DNA of 32,158 nt from Algisphaera sp039180025 (GCA_039180025.1 JBCDDZ010000033.1:1-32158), one strand, 5' to 3'; positions 8,121-15,883 are shown, counted from the stretch's first letter. The notes: a model not told the origin generated them from the letters alone. Made by a program: numbers and translations.

Positions 8121-9169
8121 AGATCGCCCTCCTGACCGACGCCTGGGAGCCGCAGGTCAACGGCGTGGTCCGGACCTGGCAGCACGTCATCGAGGAATCC
8201 GAAAAGCTCGGCCACCGCTTCAACGTCATCCACCCGGGGATGTTCAAAACCGTCGGCGCCCCCCGCTACCCCGAGATCCGCCTCGCCGTCTGGCCCTACG
8301 GCAAGACCTACGCGACCCTCGACGCGTTCCGCCCCGACGCCATCCACATCGCCACGGAGGGCCCCATCGGCCGCGCCGGCCGACGCTACTGCCTCAAGCG
8401 CAAGCTCCCCTTCACCACCAGCTACCACACCCAGTTCCCCCACTACCTCAGGGCCTACTTCGGCGTTCCGAAGTGGGCGACTTACAAGTTCATTCGCTGG
8501 TTCCACGGCAAGGCCGAGGCCACCCTTGCCCCCACGAAAACCGTTGTCGACGAACTGCACCGCCACGGCCTGCCCAAGGCCAAGACCTGGTCCCGGGGCG
8601 TCAAGACCGACGTGTTCCGCCCCTTGGGTGAAATCGGCGGCGACGCCGCATTCGTCGACCGGCCCCGACCGATCTTCCTCTATGCCGGCCGCGTCGCGGT
8701 CGAAAAGAATATCGAGGCGTTCCTTAAACTCGACCTGCCCGGCACCAAGGCCGTCGTCGGCGACGGCCCGGTGCGTGAGAAGCTGCAAAAGCAATTTCCG
8801 GGGGTCCATTGGGCCGGCTACCAGTTCGGCGAAGACCTCGCCCGTCATTACGCTTCGAGCGATGTCTTCGTCTTCCCCAGCCTGACCGATACCTTCGGCG
8901 TCGTCATGCTCGAGGCCAATGCCGCCGGGCTCCCCGTCGCCGCCTACCCCGTCACCGGCCCGATCGATGTCGTCCAGCAAGGGGTCACCGGCTGCCTCCA
9001 CGAAGACCTCCGCCAGGCCTGCCTCGACGCCGTGAAACTCAACCCCGACGACTGCCGCCAATACGCCCTGCAAAACTCCTGGGTCCGCTGCGCCCAGATC
9101 GCTCTCGAAACCTTTGCGACTCTCCCCACCCCCACGCCGCGTTCGAGCCCCGCCCCCGATACGCCCTGA
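8117..9169 (+). CDS. GT4 family glycosyltransferase (mannosyl/sulfoquinovosyl-transferase-like)
   Basis: A 350-residue GT-B fold enzyme. The N-terminal domain has the acceptor-side pattern DAWEPQVNGVVRT (8-20), typical of GT4 enzymes that glycosylate membrane lipids (MgtA/PimB/SQD2-like). The donor domain starts near 185 with YAGRVAVEKN (R192, K197 for the nucleotide phosphates) and carries the EX7E region in SLTDTFGVVMLE, where the first acidic residue is D258 and the second E266. The donor sugar cannot be told from sequence. The start overlaps the phosphoesterase stop by 4 bp. Pairing with an LpxH-like phosphatase suggests a two-step lipid glycosylation route. It converges on the oxidoreductase gene; the 84-bp gap has only a 5-bp hairpin (CGAAG/CTTCG, 9205-9217). 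Confidence 0.87.
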   Translation: MKIALLTDAWEPQVNGVVRTWQHVIEESEKLGHRFNVIHPGMFKTVGAPRYPEIRLAVWPYGKTYATLDAFRPDAIHIATEGPIGRAGRRYCLKRKLPFTTSYHTQFPHYLRAYFGVPKWATYKFIRWFHGKAEATLAPTKTVVDELHRHGLPKAKTWSRGVKTDVFRPLGEIGGDAAFVDRPRPIFLYAGRVAVEKNIEAFLKLDLPGTKAVVGDGPVREKLQKQFPGVHWAGYQFGEDLARHYASSDVFVFPSLTDTFGVVMLEANAAGLPVAAYPVTGPIDVVQQGVTGCLHEDLRQACLDAVKLNPDDCRQYALQNSWVRCAQIALETFATLPTPTPRSSPAPDTP

Positions 9170-9253
9170 CGTATCGACTTTCAGGCGCAGCACAAAACCT
9201 GTCCCGAAGAGACTTCGACCGCTCTGCTCAATCCACCGACGCAGACGCCGTCT

Positions 9254-10303
9254 TCAGTACCGCAGCTTCTTGATCACGCCTTCTTTCGACGCCTCGACCG
9301 CAGTGAGGATCACGTTGAGGGCCCGGTAGCCCTCGTCGCCGTCGATGCTCGGTTTGCGTCGATTCAGGATCGACGCCGTGAACGTATCGCTGACTCCGGA
9401 GCCGACCTGCCGGTCGTTCGTCGCGATCTCGCCCACCACGTACCGCTCTTTCTGCCCCGTCATGTAGTCCACCATGACGCCGTACTCCGGATCCATCCCG
9501 ATCCGCATGACGCCTTTCTCGCAGTGGAGCACCGTGCCGTTGTCTTCGATCCGCCCGTAGTTGGTCCACGAGATGTGGATCGATCCGATGGTGCCAGACT
9601 CGGTTTTAAGGGTCAGGTACGCGTTATCGTCGACCGGGATGAGTTTGTCCGTGCCGAACTGCTTCTTGTCCAGCGTGGTGACGAAGCCGCCGACGTGCGT
9701 GAATTCTTCGCCTAGGAGAAAACGCATCAGGTCCGCCTTATGGATCCCCAGGTCGCCGTTCACCCCTAAGACCGCGGCCGATTTCTTGAAGAACCAGGAC
9801 TTGGCTCCGTCGATCGACCAGCCGTCGGGGCCAGCGTGTTTAAAGTTGGTCTCGAACGCCAGGATCCGTCCGAGTTTACCCTGCTCCAGCACTTCTTTGG
9901 CCTTCACGTGCGGGGGCATCAGCCGCTGATTCATCCCGACCATCAGGTATTTCTTAGCCTTTTTCGCCGCGGCGATCATCGCTTTGGCGTCCTGCTTGGT
10001 GGTCGCCATCGGCTTCTCGACCAGCACGTGGTACCCGGCCTTCAAGGCCTCAATCGTCTGCGGCGCGTGCTGCGCGTTGGGACCGGCCACCACCACCGCA
10101 TCCAGCTCCGCCTCGGCCAGCATGGCCTGATGGTTCTTGTAAGCCGTCGCCCCGTACTGCTCCGCGACCTCCGCCACCCGCTCTTTGGCCGGGTCCGCGA
10201 TAGCCACGACCTCCGAATCGGGGTTCGCGTGGATCTCGGGGAGGTGGCGACGCTGGGCGATCGCCCCCGCGCCGATGACGCCGTAACGGATTTGCTTGGC
10301 CAT
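9254..10303 (-). CDS. Gfo/Idh/MocA family NAD(P)-dependent oxidoreductase
   Basis: This 349-residue enzyme has an N-terminal Rossmann fold (GVIGAGAIAQ at 8-17), the EKP motif with catalytic lysine (E96-K97-P98) and the catalytic GDLGIHKAD segment (D184, H188, D191) in the C-terminal domain. Family members oxidise or reduce sugars, inositols and sugar derivatives; the substrate is not readable here. There is no Tat signal, so it is cytoplasmic. The ATG at 10303 is chosen as the start of the Rossmann strand; GAGAG lies 6 nt before it. The frame is open 23 codons further upstream but those residues (FVLFALFVFYL) do not belong to the family. It is the last gene of a minus-strand run and lies 80 bp downstream of a second, only distantly similar, Gfo/Idh/MocA gene. 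Confidence 0.9.
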   Translation of the reverse strand: MAKQIRYGVIGAGAIAQRRHLPEIHANPDSEVVAIADPAKERVAEVAEQYGATAYKNHQAMLAEAELDAVVVAGPNAQHAPQTIEALKAGYHVLVEKPMATTKQDAKAMIAAAKKAKKYLMVGMNQRLMPPHVKAKEVLEQGKLGRILAFETNFKHAGPDGWSIDGAKSWFFKKSAAVLGVNGDLGIHKADLMRFLLGEEFTHVGGFVTTLDKKQFGTDKLIPVDDNAYLTLKTESGTIGSIHISWTNYGRIEDNGTVLHCEKGVMRIGMDPEYGVMVDYMTGQKERYVVGEIATNDRQVGSGVSDTFTASILNRRKPSIDGDEGYRALNVILTAVEASKEGVIKKLRY

Positions 10304-10363
10304 AACATACTCTCGAGTCGGTAGGTAGAAAACAAAAAGAGCAAAGAGAACGAAATCGAGTCC

Positions 10364-10381
10364 CGCCGGCAAGGACCGGCG
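10364..10381 (-). other. Intercistronic hairpin between the two oxidoreductase genes
   Basis: On the minus strand, CGCCGG-loop TCCTTG-CCGGCG makes a perfect 6-bp stem starting 3 nt after the upstream oxidoreductase stop. T-rich sequence (GCTCTTTTTGTTTTC) follows only after about 20 nt, so it is a poor intrinsic terminator; it could be a processing or 3'-end-protecting hairpin. Confidence 0.35.
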
Positions 10382-10383
10382 TG

Positions 10384-11586
10384 CTATTTAATCTCCGCGA
10401 CCTCGACCGGGCAGCGATGCTTCGCCGACTTGGCCACCGCCTCCAGGACCCGCTGGGTCTCGTACGCATCCGCGAAGTCCGGGAGCGGGCCGATCGGCTC
10501 TTGCCCCCCTAAAACCCCCAGCATATCCGCCGCCTGATTGATAAACCCGTGCTCATAGCCGATCGCGTGCGCCGTCGGCCACCACGCGTCGGCGTACGGG
10601 TGCTCGCCCGGCTGGCTGACGTTGATCGTCGACCAGCCCTGGAGTTTCGCCGGGAGCGTGTTGTCGTACCACTCGAGCTCGGTCATCCGCTCGAAATCGA
10701 AACGCACCGCCCCCAACTCGCCGTGCACCTCAAGACGATTCCCGTTTTTGTCTCCGGTAGAGAGGCGGGTGGCCTCGAACATCGCGACCGCGCCGCCGGC
10801 GAGTTCTGCGGTAAACAGCGTCGCGTCGTCCACGGTAGACTTGGCTTTTTTGTTTCGGCTGGTCTGCGCACTGCGGCCCGAAATCTCGCCGCCCGCCCCG
10901 CCCTCGATCACGTCCCGCTCCTCGATAAACGTCTTGAGGATCGACCCGTGGATCGTGGCAAACTCGTCGCCGGTCACGTACCGCGCCATGTCGATCGAGT
11001 GGGCCGCGAGGTCGCCCAGCGCGCCCGACCCCGCCTCGTCGCCGCGGAAACGCCAAAGCATCGGCGTGTCCGGCCCCGCCCAATCCTGCAGGTAAAAACC
11101 GCGTACGTGGTAGATCCGCCCGAGCTTGCCTTGCTGTACCAGTTGACGGGCGAACGCCACCGCCGGGCACCGCCGGTAGTTGAACCACACAAACGTCTGC
11201 GCCCCCGACGCCTCTTTCGCTTTCGCCGCCGCCTCGACCATCTCCCGGCTCGCCGCCAGCGTGTCCGCCAAAGGCTTCTCGCACGCCACGTGCTTCCCCG
11301 CCTCCAGCGCAGCGATGGCCTGGTCCCGGTGGACGTGGTTGGGCGTCCCGATATCGATCAGGTCGATCTCCGGGTCGTCCACCATGCTCCGCCAGTCGTT
11401 CGTCGCGTTCTCCCAGCCCCACCGTTCCGCGAACGCCCGGGTCTCTTCCAGATCTCGCGCCGCCACGCAGCGCATCACCGGCGGCCGGGGGAGCGTAAAA
11501 AATTTCGCCACTTTCAGGTACGCGTTCGAATGGGTCCGCCCCATAAATTTCGAACCGATCAAACCGATATTCAGCGGATCCGACAT
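10384..11586 (-). CDS. Gfo/Idh/MocA family oxidoreductase (ThuB-like)
   Basis: A 400-residue NAD(P)-dependent oxidoreductase. The nucleotide-binding loop is the variant GLIGSKFMG (8-16); the EKP motif is at E103-K104-P105 and the catalytic GDLAAHSIDMARYV segment gives D192, H196 and D199. The C-terminal domain contains an insert (about 225-250) rich in charged residues. The GSKFMG loop resembles dehydrogenases found with ThuA-domain proteins in sugar catabolism, and a ThuA protein does occur at 28648, though about 17 kb away. The ATG at 11586 has GGGAG 8 nt upstream. It precedes another Gfo/Idh/MocA gene on the same strand, suggesting a shared carbohydrate pathway. Substrate unknown. Confidence 0.88.
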   Translation of the reverse strand: MSDPLNIGLIGSKFMGRTHSNAYLKVAKFFTLPRPPVMRCVAARDLEETRAFAERWGWENATNDWRSMVDDPEIDLIDIGTPNHVHRDQAIAALEAGKHVACEKPLADTLAASREMVEAAAKAKEASGAQTFVWFNYRRCPAVAFARQLVQQGKLGRIYHVRGFYLQDWAGPDTPMLWRFRGDEAGSGALGDLAAHSIDMARYVTGDEFATIHGSILKTFIEERDVIEGGAGGEISGRSAQTSRNKKAKSTVDDATLFTAELAGGAVAMFEATRLSTGDKNGNRLEVHGELGAVRFDFERMTELEWYDNTLPAKLQGWSTINVSQPGEHPYADAWWPTAHAIGYEHGFINQAADMLGVLGGQEPIGPLPDFADAYETQRVLEAVAKSAKHRCPVEVAEIK

Positions 11587-11668
11587 GCCGACAACTCCCT
11601 TAATTAAAAACCATGGTCGGTCCCCAGCTTACCCGGGTTTGTTTTAACCGCCACCGCGGCGGCGGGAA

Positions 11669-12142
11669 TCACATCGGCATACCCTGGATCGTAGCCTCGA
11701 AGACCAGGTTCCCGTTCACGATCCCCTGCGCCAGGCAGGTACAACGCCGGCGGCGGTGCTCGGTCTCCCGGATCAGGATCAGCAAGCGGTCGCCCGGCAC
11801 CACCTGCCCGCGGAACTTCACGCCGTCCACCCCCGCGAAGCCCATGAACGCTTCACCGGTCATTTTCTTGAGCGTGATAAAACTCGAGAGCTGCGCCGCC
11901 GCCTCGATCATCAGAACCCCCGGGAAGATCGGGCGGCCGGGGATATGCCCCTCCACCCAGAACTCGGCGTCCCCGATGTCTTTCGCCGCGATGTAATCGA
12001 TGCAGTCCGGCGACTCGTAAAGGATCTCGTCGATCAGCCGCATCGCCCCGCGGTGCGGGTTGATCGCCTCGATCGCCGCCGTGTCGTATACCGGCTGGCT
12101 CAGGTCCAGCGACTCCAAATCAAACAATACCGTGGGGGCCAT
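11669..12142 (-). CDS. FabZ-like 3-hydroxyacyl-ACP dehydratase (hotdog fold)
   Basis: This 157-residue hotdog-fold protein would dehydrate 3-hydroxyacyl-ACP in fatty acid synthesis. The catalytic region GHIPGRPIFPGVLMIEAAAQ is the FabZ signature, with H66 and E80 as the active-site pair; INPHRGAMRLIDEIL (28-42) is the usual substrate-tunnel start. The length is slightly above typical FabZ. A TTG two codons upstream is possible, but the ATG at 12142 has AGGTGG 6 nt before it. Planctomycete genomes often hold several FabZ-like proteins, and without lpx or fab neighbours I cannot say whether this is the main enzyme. Downstream on the minus strand is a GC stem (GGCGG/CCGCC, 11648-11665) followed by TTAAAA, a weak terminator candidate. 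Confidence 0.88.
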   Translation of the reverse strand: MAPTVLFDLESLDLSQPVYDTAAIEAINPHRGAMRLIDEILYESPDCIDYIAAKDIGDAEFWVEGHIPGRPIFPGVLMIEAAAQLSSFITLKKMTGEAFMGFAGVDGVKFRGQVVPGDRLLILIRETEHRRRRCTCLAQGIVNGNLVFEATIQGMPM

Positions 12143-12236
12143 GTGCAACCACCTTCTCCCTCGGCGGGCGGCCGAGCGCTAGAAAGGAACGGCTACGACC
12201 CCCCTGGCCGAACCCCGAACCCAGATCAAAAGAGGT

Positions 12237-12419
12237 TCAGGACGCTTCGCCTTCACGGCCTTCGAGGATCTTCTTGCGGAGGTCCTGCGCGATGTTCTTA
12301 ATGTCCTGCATCTGTTTGCGGACCCGCGTACCCGCCGCACGATTGCCGCCCGCCGCTTTCTTCACGTCGTCTTCGATCGAGACGATCAGGGCTTTGAGCG
12401 ATTCGTAAGTGTCGAGCAT
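12237..12419 (-). CDS. Histone H1-like (Hc1-type) small DNA-binding protein
   Basis: A 60-residue, lysine/arginine-rich protein. The segment GNRAAGTRVRKQMQDIKNI (25-43), followed by AQDLRKKI, closely follows the N-terminal half of chlamydial Hc1 (GNKAAAQRVR...KIAKVYRKE), the conserved part of the histone H1-like Hc1 family. The long basic AAK-rich tail of chlamydial Hc1 is absent, so the protein may bind or dimerise rather than compact DNA strongly; this is inference. The ATG at 12419 is chosen because GGAG lies 6 nt upstream. It sits between the isochorismatase-like gene (156 bp upstream on the strand) and the FabZ-like gene (94 bp downstream); no functional link is obvious. Confidence 0.75.
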   Translation of the reverse strand: MLDTYESLKALIVSIEDDVKKAAGGNRAAGTRVRKQMQDIKNIAQDLRKKILEGREGEAS

Positions 12420-12472
12420 CGTGGTCTCCAGGAGAGGTGGTTGTAGAAGGCTCGCGCCTCGGCCGGCTGAGC

Positions 12473-12478
12473 ATATTA
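12473..12478 (-). promoter_or_regulatory. Candidate -10 element (TAATAT) for the Hc1-like gene
   Basis: TAATAT on the minus strand lies 53 bp before the Hc1-like start, inside an AT-rich island (12470-12490) that is unusual for this GC-rich window. No convincing -35 hexamer sits at 16-18 bp. Confidence 0.35.
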
Positions 12479-12575
12479 AGTCAAATAGCGTACACAACCC
12501 CGCAAACCCCGGCAAACCTCGGCGATCGCGGCCGCCACCCCGCCGTTACCCCTACCGCCCCGCCGCCGGAAGCGC

Positions 12576-13139
12576 CTAACCGTCTTTCGACTGGATGATC
12601 CCTCGGATCGCCCGGAATGGCGGCGACTCCGCGTCCCCCAAAAGCTCCAGCAGCACCGACTCCACCGTGGTCGGCAAAACGCCCGCCTGCACCATCCGGC
12701 TCACCGCGGCCTTGCGGTCGGCCGGCCGCCGCGAACTCGTCGCGTCGTTGCACAGCGCCACCGTGTAACCCCGGTCCAGCAAGTCCAGGCAGGTCTGCAA
12801 CACGCAGACGTGCGTCTCGATCCCCGCGACCACGACGCTCGTGACGTCGAATTTTTCCAGCAGCCGTACCACCGACGCCGAGCACGCCGAGAACCGCGTC
12901 TTCTCCGACACGTTCACCGAGCCCTGCAGCCGATCCGCCACCGCACGCACCGTACGGCCCAGCCCCCGCGGATACTGCTCGGTCACCAGCACCGGCACCT
13001 CCAGCACCGCGGCCCCCTCGATCAGCCGCTCGGTCCGGCGCAGCATCGTGCTCCGGTCGTGCATCACCGGCACCAACTTATCCTGCAAGTCGATCAGCAG
13101 CACCGCCGACCGTTGCGCATCGATCCGTGGCACACCCAT
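12576..13139 (-). CDS. Isochorismatase-family cysteine hydrolase
   Basis: This 187-residue protein shows the catalytic triad of the isochorismatase-like superfamily: D17 in LLIDLQDKL, K80 in EKTRFSA and C112 in GIETHVCV. The cis-peptide region before the cysteine is also present. Members of this size hydrolyse amides such as nicotinamide or ureidoacrylate, or have no known substrate (YcaC type); this sequence most resembles the latter group, so no specific reaction is claimed. The start lies 4 bp after the SUMT/HemD stop, with GAGGG inside the end of that gene as its ribosome site, so its translation is probably coupled to the tetrapyrrole enzyme. Confidence 0.87.
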   Translation of the reverse strand: MGVPRIDAQRSAVLLIDLQDKLVPVMHDRSTMLRRTERLIEGAAVLEVPVLVTEQYPRGLGRTVRAVADRLQGSVNVSEKTRFSACSASVVRLLEKFDVTSVVVAGIETHVCVLQTCLDLLDRGYTVALCNDATSSRRPADRKAAVSRMVQAGVLPTTVESVLLELLGDAESPPFRAIRGIIQSKDG

Positions 13140-13143
13140 CGCG

Positions 13144-14718
13144 CTAACCCTCTGTTCCAGTTGCCAACCCCCGACCCCGCACCGCGCCGACCACCGCCGC
13201 GAGCAACGATTCCACCCCCGCCGTCTCCGCCTCGACCGCCACCGTCAAGCCCAGTTCCCTCACCGTCGCCGACGTCACCGGGCCGATCGACGCCACCCGG
13301 ACCCCTTCCAACCGCCGCCGCTCTTCCCCCAACAGCTCCATCAGGTTCCGCACCGTCGACGAACTGGTAAACGTCACCCAGTCCACCCCGCCCCGGATCG
13401 CTTCGAGCACGTCCTCCGAGAGCGCGGCGGGCCGGCGGGTCCGGTACACCGTCAGGTCGTCGACCTCCGCCCCGGCTTCGCGCAGCACCTCGGGCAGCCG
13501 CGGCCGTGCGATATCCGCCCGCAAGAGCAAGCACCGCCGGCCCGACATCGCCTGTGCCGCCACCAACTGCTCGCCCAGCGACGAACCCGAAAACTCCGTG
13601 GGCACGAAGTCCGGCCGCACCCGCAGCCGCTCCCACAACGCCGCCCGCGTCGACTCCCCCACCACCGCCAGCCGCACCCCCGAAAGCGTCCGCGCATCGA
13701 CCCCCAACCGCTCCAGCCGATCCGCCACGGTCGCCACCGCGTTTACGCTCGTCAGCAGCAGCCAGTCGTAGCCCGACACTTCACTCAGGACCCGGTCCAC
13801 CTCCGACCAGTCGGCCGGCGGCTCGAGTTCCAACGTATGCGCCTCGGTCACCGCCGCCCCGCGTGCTTCCAACCCGGCCCGCAGGTCCGACGCCTGCTGC
13901 CGCGTCCGGGTGATCAGCACCCGCTGGCCGAACAGCGGCCGAGCCGTGAAATAGTCCAGCCCCGGCTCGTTGATCGCCGCCACGTCGCCGACCACGATAA
14001 TCGCCGGCGACGCGACCCCTTCCCGCTCCACCGCCGCGCGGATATCCGCCAGGGTCCCCTTCGCCGTCCGCTGCGTGGGCAGCGTCCCCCACTGCACCAC
14101 CGCCGCGGGCGTCGACACCGCCAGCCCGCACCCCACCAGCGAATCCGCGATCTGCTGCAATCGCCCCACGCCCATGTAAAAACACGCCGTCCCGCCCCGG
14201 CCGATCAGCTTCGCCAGCCCGTCGTAGTCCACCGAGGTTTCGCCCTTGGTCGGGTCTTCGTGCCCCGTCACGATGGTCACGGTCGACGCCACCTTGCGGT
14301 GGGTCACCGGGATCCCCGCCGCCGCCGGTGCCGCCAGCCCCGCGGTCACCCCCGGCACCACCTCGCACGCCACCCCGTGCCGGGCCAAAAACGCGCACTC
14401 CTCCGCCCCCCGGCCAAACAGGTACGGGTCCCCCCCCTTGAGCCTCACCACCGACAGCCCCTCCCGTGACAGATCCAGCAGCAACTGGTTGGTTTCGTCC
14501 TGGGTCAGTTTGTGGTGCCGGGCCCGCTTGCCCACGTCGATCCGCCGCGCAGCCGCCGGCGCCTCGGCCAGAAGCACCGGGTTCGCCAGCGCATCGAACA
14601 CCACCGCGTCCGCCGCCCGCAGCCGCGCGAGTCCGGTAACCGTCATCAGCCCGGGGGCACCGGGCCCCGCGCCCACCAGGCAAACTTTTCCGCTCGATTT
14701 TTCGGGCAACTGCTTCAC
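13144..14718 (-). CDS. cobA-hemD: Fused uroporphyrinogen-III C-methyltransferase / uroporphyrinogen-III synthase
   Basis: This 524-residue protein joins two consecutive tetrapyrrole enzymes. Residues about 10-250 are SUMT: VGAGPGAPG (15-23) for SAM, LKGGDPYLFGRGAEE (93-107), EVVPGVTAG (119-127) and GIPVTHR (135-141); it makes precorrin-2 for siroheme or cobalamin. Residues about 262-515 are HemD: GQRVLITRTRQQ at the start, then TSVNAV and a second lobe with DWVTFTSSSTVRNL; it cyclises hydroxymethylbilane to uroporphyrinogen III. The fusion would channel uroporphyrinogen III to methylation. Such fusions are known in Planctomycetota and Firmicutes. The start is GTG; only AAGG about 10 nt upstream can serve as ribosome site. 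The isochorismatase-like gene follows 4 bp later. It diverges from the PilZ gene. Confidence 0.93.
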   Translation of the reverse strand: MKQLPEKSSGKVCLVGAGPGAPGLMTVTGLARLRAADAVVFDALANPVLLAEAPAAARRIDVGKRARHHKLTQDETNQLLLDLSREGLSVVRLKGGDPYLFGRGAEECAFLARHGVACEVVPGVTAGLAAPAAAGIPVTHRKVASTVTIVTGHEDPTKGETSVDYDGLAKLIGRGGTACFYMGVGRLQQIADSLVGCGLAVSTPAAVVQWGTLPTQRTAKGTLADIRAAVEREGVASPAIIVVGDVAAINEPGLDYFTARPLFGQRVLITRTRQQASDLRAGLEARGAAVTEAHTLELEPPADWSEVDRVLSEVSGYDWLLLTSVNAVATVADRLERLGVDARTLSGVRLAVVGESTRAALWERLRVRPDFVPTEFSGSSLGEQLVAAQAMSGRRCLLLRADIARPRLPEVLREAGAEVDDLTVYRTRRPAALSEDVLEAIRGGVDWVTFTSSSTVRNLMELLGEERRRLEGVRVASIGPVTSATVRELGLTVAVEAETAGVESLLAAVVGAVRGRGLATGTEG

Positions 14719-14795
14719 GTCGCATAAACCTTAACGATTATCCGGCCGATAGTCTCCGTGCCGTCCCGGCGTTCCGGCGGCACTGGAGCCTCACC

Positions 14796-15167
14796 ATGTC
14801 AAATCTTCACCTTCGTCTCGTCTCGGAAACCGACCGCACCCCCGATTCGTTCAAATTCGAACAGCGGCGCGAGCCCCGCCACCGGCTCTACGCCCGGGTC
14901 ACCGCCGTCGCCCACCCCGCCGAAGAACACGAGTCTCCCAACGCCGCCGGCCAGATCTGCGCCCTCGAACTCGTGGACCAGTCCCGGTCCGGCCTCGGGG
15001 CCTGGTCGATCGACCCGGTCGCCCTCGGCTCGCGTGTCACCGTCTTCTTCCCCGCCCACGCCGCCGAGCCGGGGTTCAATATGACCGGCCGCGTCGTCCG
15101 CTGCCATCCCGCCGCCGCCGGCTACAGCATCGGTCTCACCGTCGAATCGCAGATGGCCGCCGCCTGA
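14796..15167 (+). CDS. PilZ-domain protein (c-di-GMP receptor)
   Basis: A 123-residue protein that is essentially one PilZ domain. Both c-di-GMP-binding elements are intact: RxxxR at R24-R28 (RREPRHR context) and D/NxSxxG as D61-x-S63-x-x-G66 (VDQSRSGLG). The rest is the expected beta-barrel, ending in GYSIGLTVES. A stand-alone PilZ protein usually acts as an adaptor that changes a partner's activity when c-di-GMP rises. No flagellar, cellulose or GGDEF/EAL gene is nearby to name the partner. The ATG at 14796 has GGAG 7 nt upstream. It diverges from cobA-hemD; the 155 bp after it, up to the HIT gene, hold nothing recognisable. Confidence 0.85.
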   Translation: MSNLHLRLVSETDRTPDSFKFEQRREPRHRLYARVTAVAHPAEEHESPNAAGQICALELVDQSRSGLGAWSIDPVALGSRVTVFFPAHAAEPGFNMTGRVVRCHPAAAGYSIGLTVESQMAAA

Positions 15168-15322
15168 TTCACCCACCGCTCCCGAGATTCAAACCCCCGC
15201 CTCCGGACCTAGCCCCCGTACTCGCGGCCTCGCTCGGCTCTGCATCGAAGCAAGCCGCCACCGCGCGTGACGACCCCAGCCAATCGGCCTCAACCTTTCT
15301 CCGCCACGCTTGGCCGTCCCGG

Positions 15323-15871
15323 TCACCCCACGCCCTCAGGTTCGTCAAACAGCCGCGCCGCGCCGTCCCGCAGCATCGCGTAGCTGGTTTCCAGCGCCTG
15401 CGGTATCACCCGCACCGCGCCGACCACGTCCATAAAGTTCGTGTCTCCCGTCCACCGCGGCACCAGGTGGAAGTGCAGATGCCCCGGCACCCCCGCCCCC
15501 GCCGCCCGCCCGAGGTTCGCCCCGACGTTGACCCCTTGCGGATGCACCACCTCGGTCAGCAGTCGGCCGCCGCGCTCGCAGAACTCCATCACCTCCGCCC
15601 TCGCCTCGAGCGCGAGGTCCGACAAGCCCGCGACGTGCGCATGCGGCGCAACCAGCAGGTGCCCGTTTGTGTACGGGTAGCGGTTCAACAGCAGGGTGGC
15701 GTGTTCCCCTCGGTAGAGCACCAGCCGATCCCGGCGCTGCTGAGGGTCCACCCCCGCCTCGCCCGCCTCGCAAAGAAAGCACCCCCCCGCCGCCGTCCCC
15801 GGCGGCCGGTCGCCGGCCAACTGGTTGAGGTAGTCCATCCGCCACGGCGCCCAGAGGTTCGGCTTACTCAT
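15323..15871 (-). CDS. HIT-family protein, Ap4A phosphorylase-like
   Basis: This 182-residue HIT protein has the catalytic triad HLHFHLVPRW (H131, H133, H135). Its layout follows actinobacterial Ap4A phosphorylases: an N-terminal LWAPWRMDYL, a CFLC knuckle (31-34), the NRYPYTNGHLLVAPHAHV strand-loop (63-80), GVNVGANLGRAAGAG (113-127) and GDTNFMDVVGAVRVIP after the triad. It would split diadenosine polyphosphates, a housekeeping or stress-related job in the cytoplasm. A GTG two codons upstream is possible; the ATG at 15871 is preferred because TAGGCT lies 6 nt before it and there is no Shine-Dalgarno. It diverges from the first Mrp operon. Confidence 0.9.
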   Translation of the reverse strand: MSKPNLWAPWRMDYLNQLAGDRPPGTAAGGCFLCEAGEAGVDPQQRRDRLVLYRGEHATLLLNRYPYTNGHLLVAPHAHVAGLSDLALEARAEVMEFCERGGRLLTEVVHPQGVNVGANLGRAAGAGVPGHLHFHLVPRWTGDTNFMDVVGAVRVIPQALETSYAMLRDGAARLFDEPEGVG

Positions 15872-15877
15872 CGCCAC

Positions 15878-15883
15878 AGCCTA
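15878..15883 (-). promoter_or_regulatory. Putative -10 element (TAGGCT) of the HIT gene, leaderless geometry
   Basis: TAGGCT ends 6 nt before the ATG, the same spacing as at the hydrolase gene. A GTGGCA lies 19 bp upstream of it as a possible weak -35. The match is to the TAnnnT core only. Confidence 0.35.

Noticed and set aside
10364..10381. Rho-independent terminator between the oxidoreductase genes
   Set aside because: The T-rich stretch begins about 20 nt after the stem, too far for intrinsic termination; kept only as an intercistronic hairpin.
12841..14469. 542-codon plus-strand frame opposite cobA-hemD
   Set aside because: Arg/Pro/His-rich antisense shadow of an unmistakable SUMT-HemD fusion; no ribosome site or family motif.
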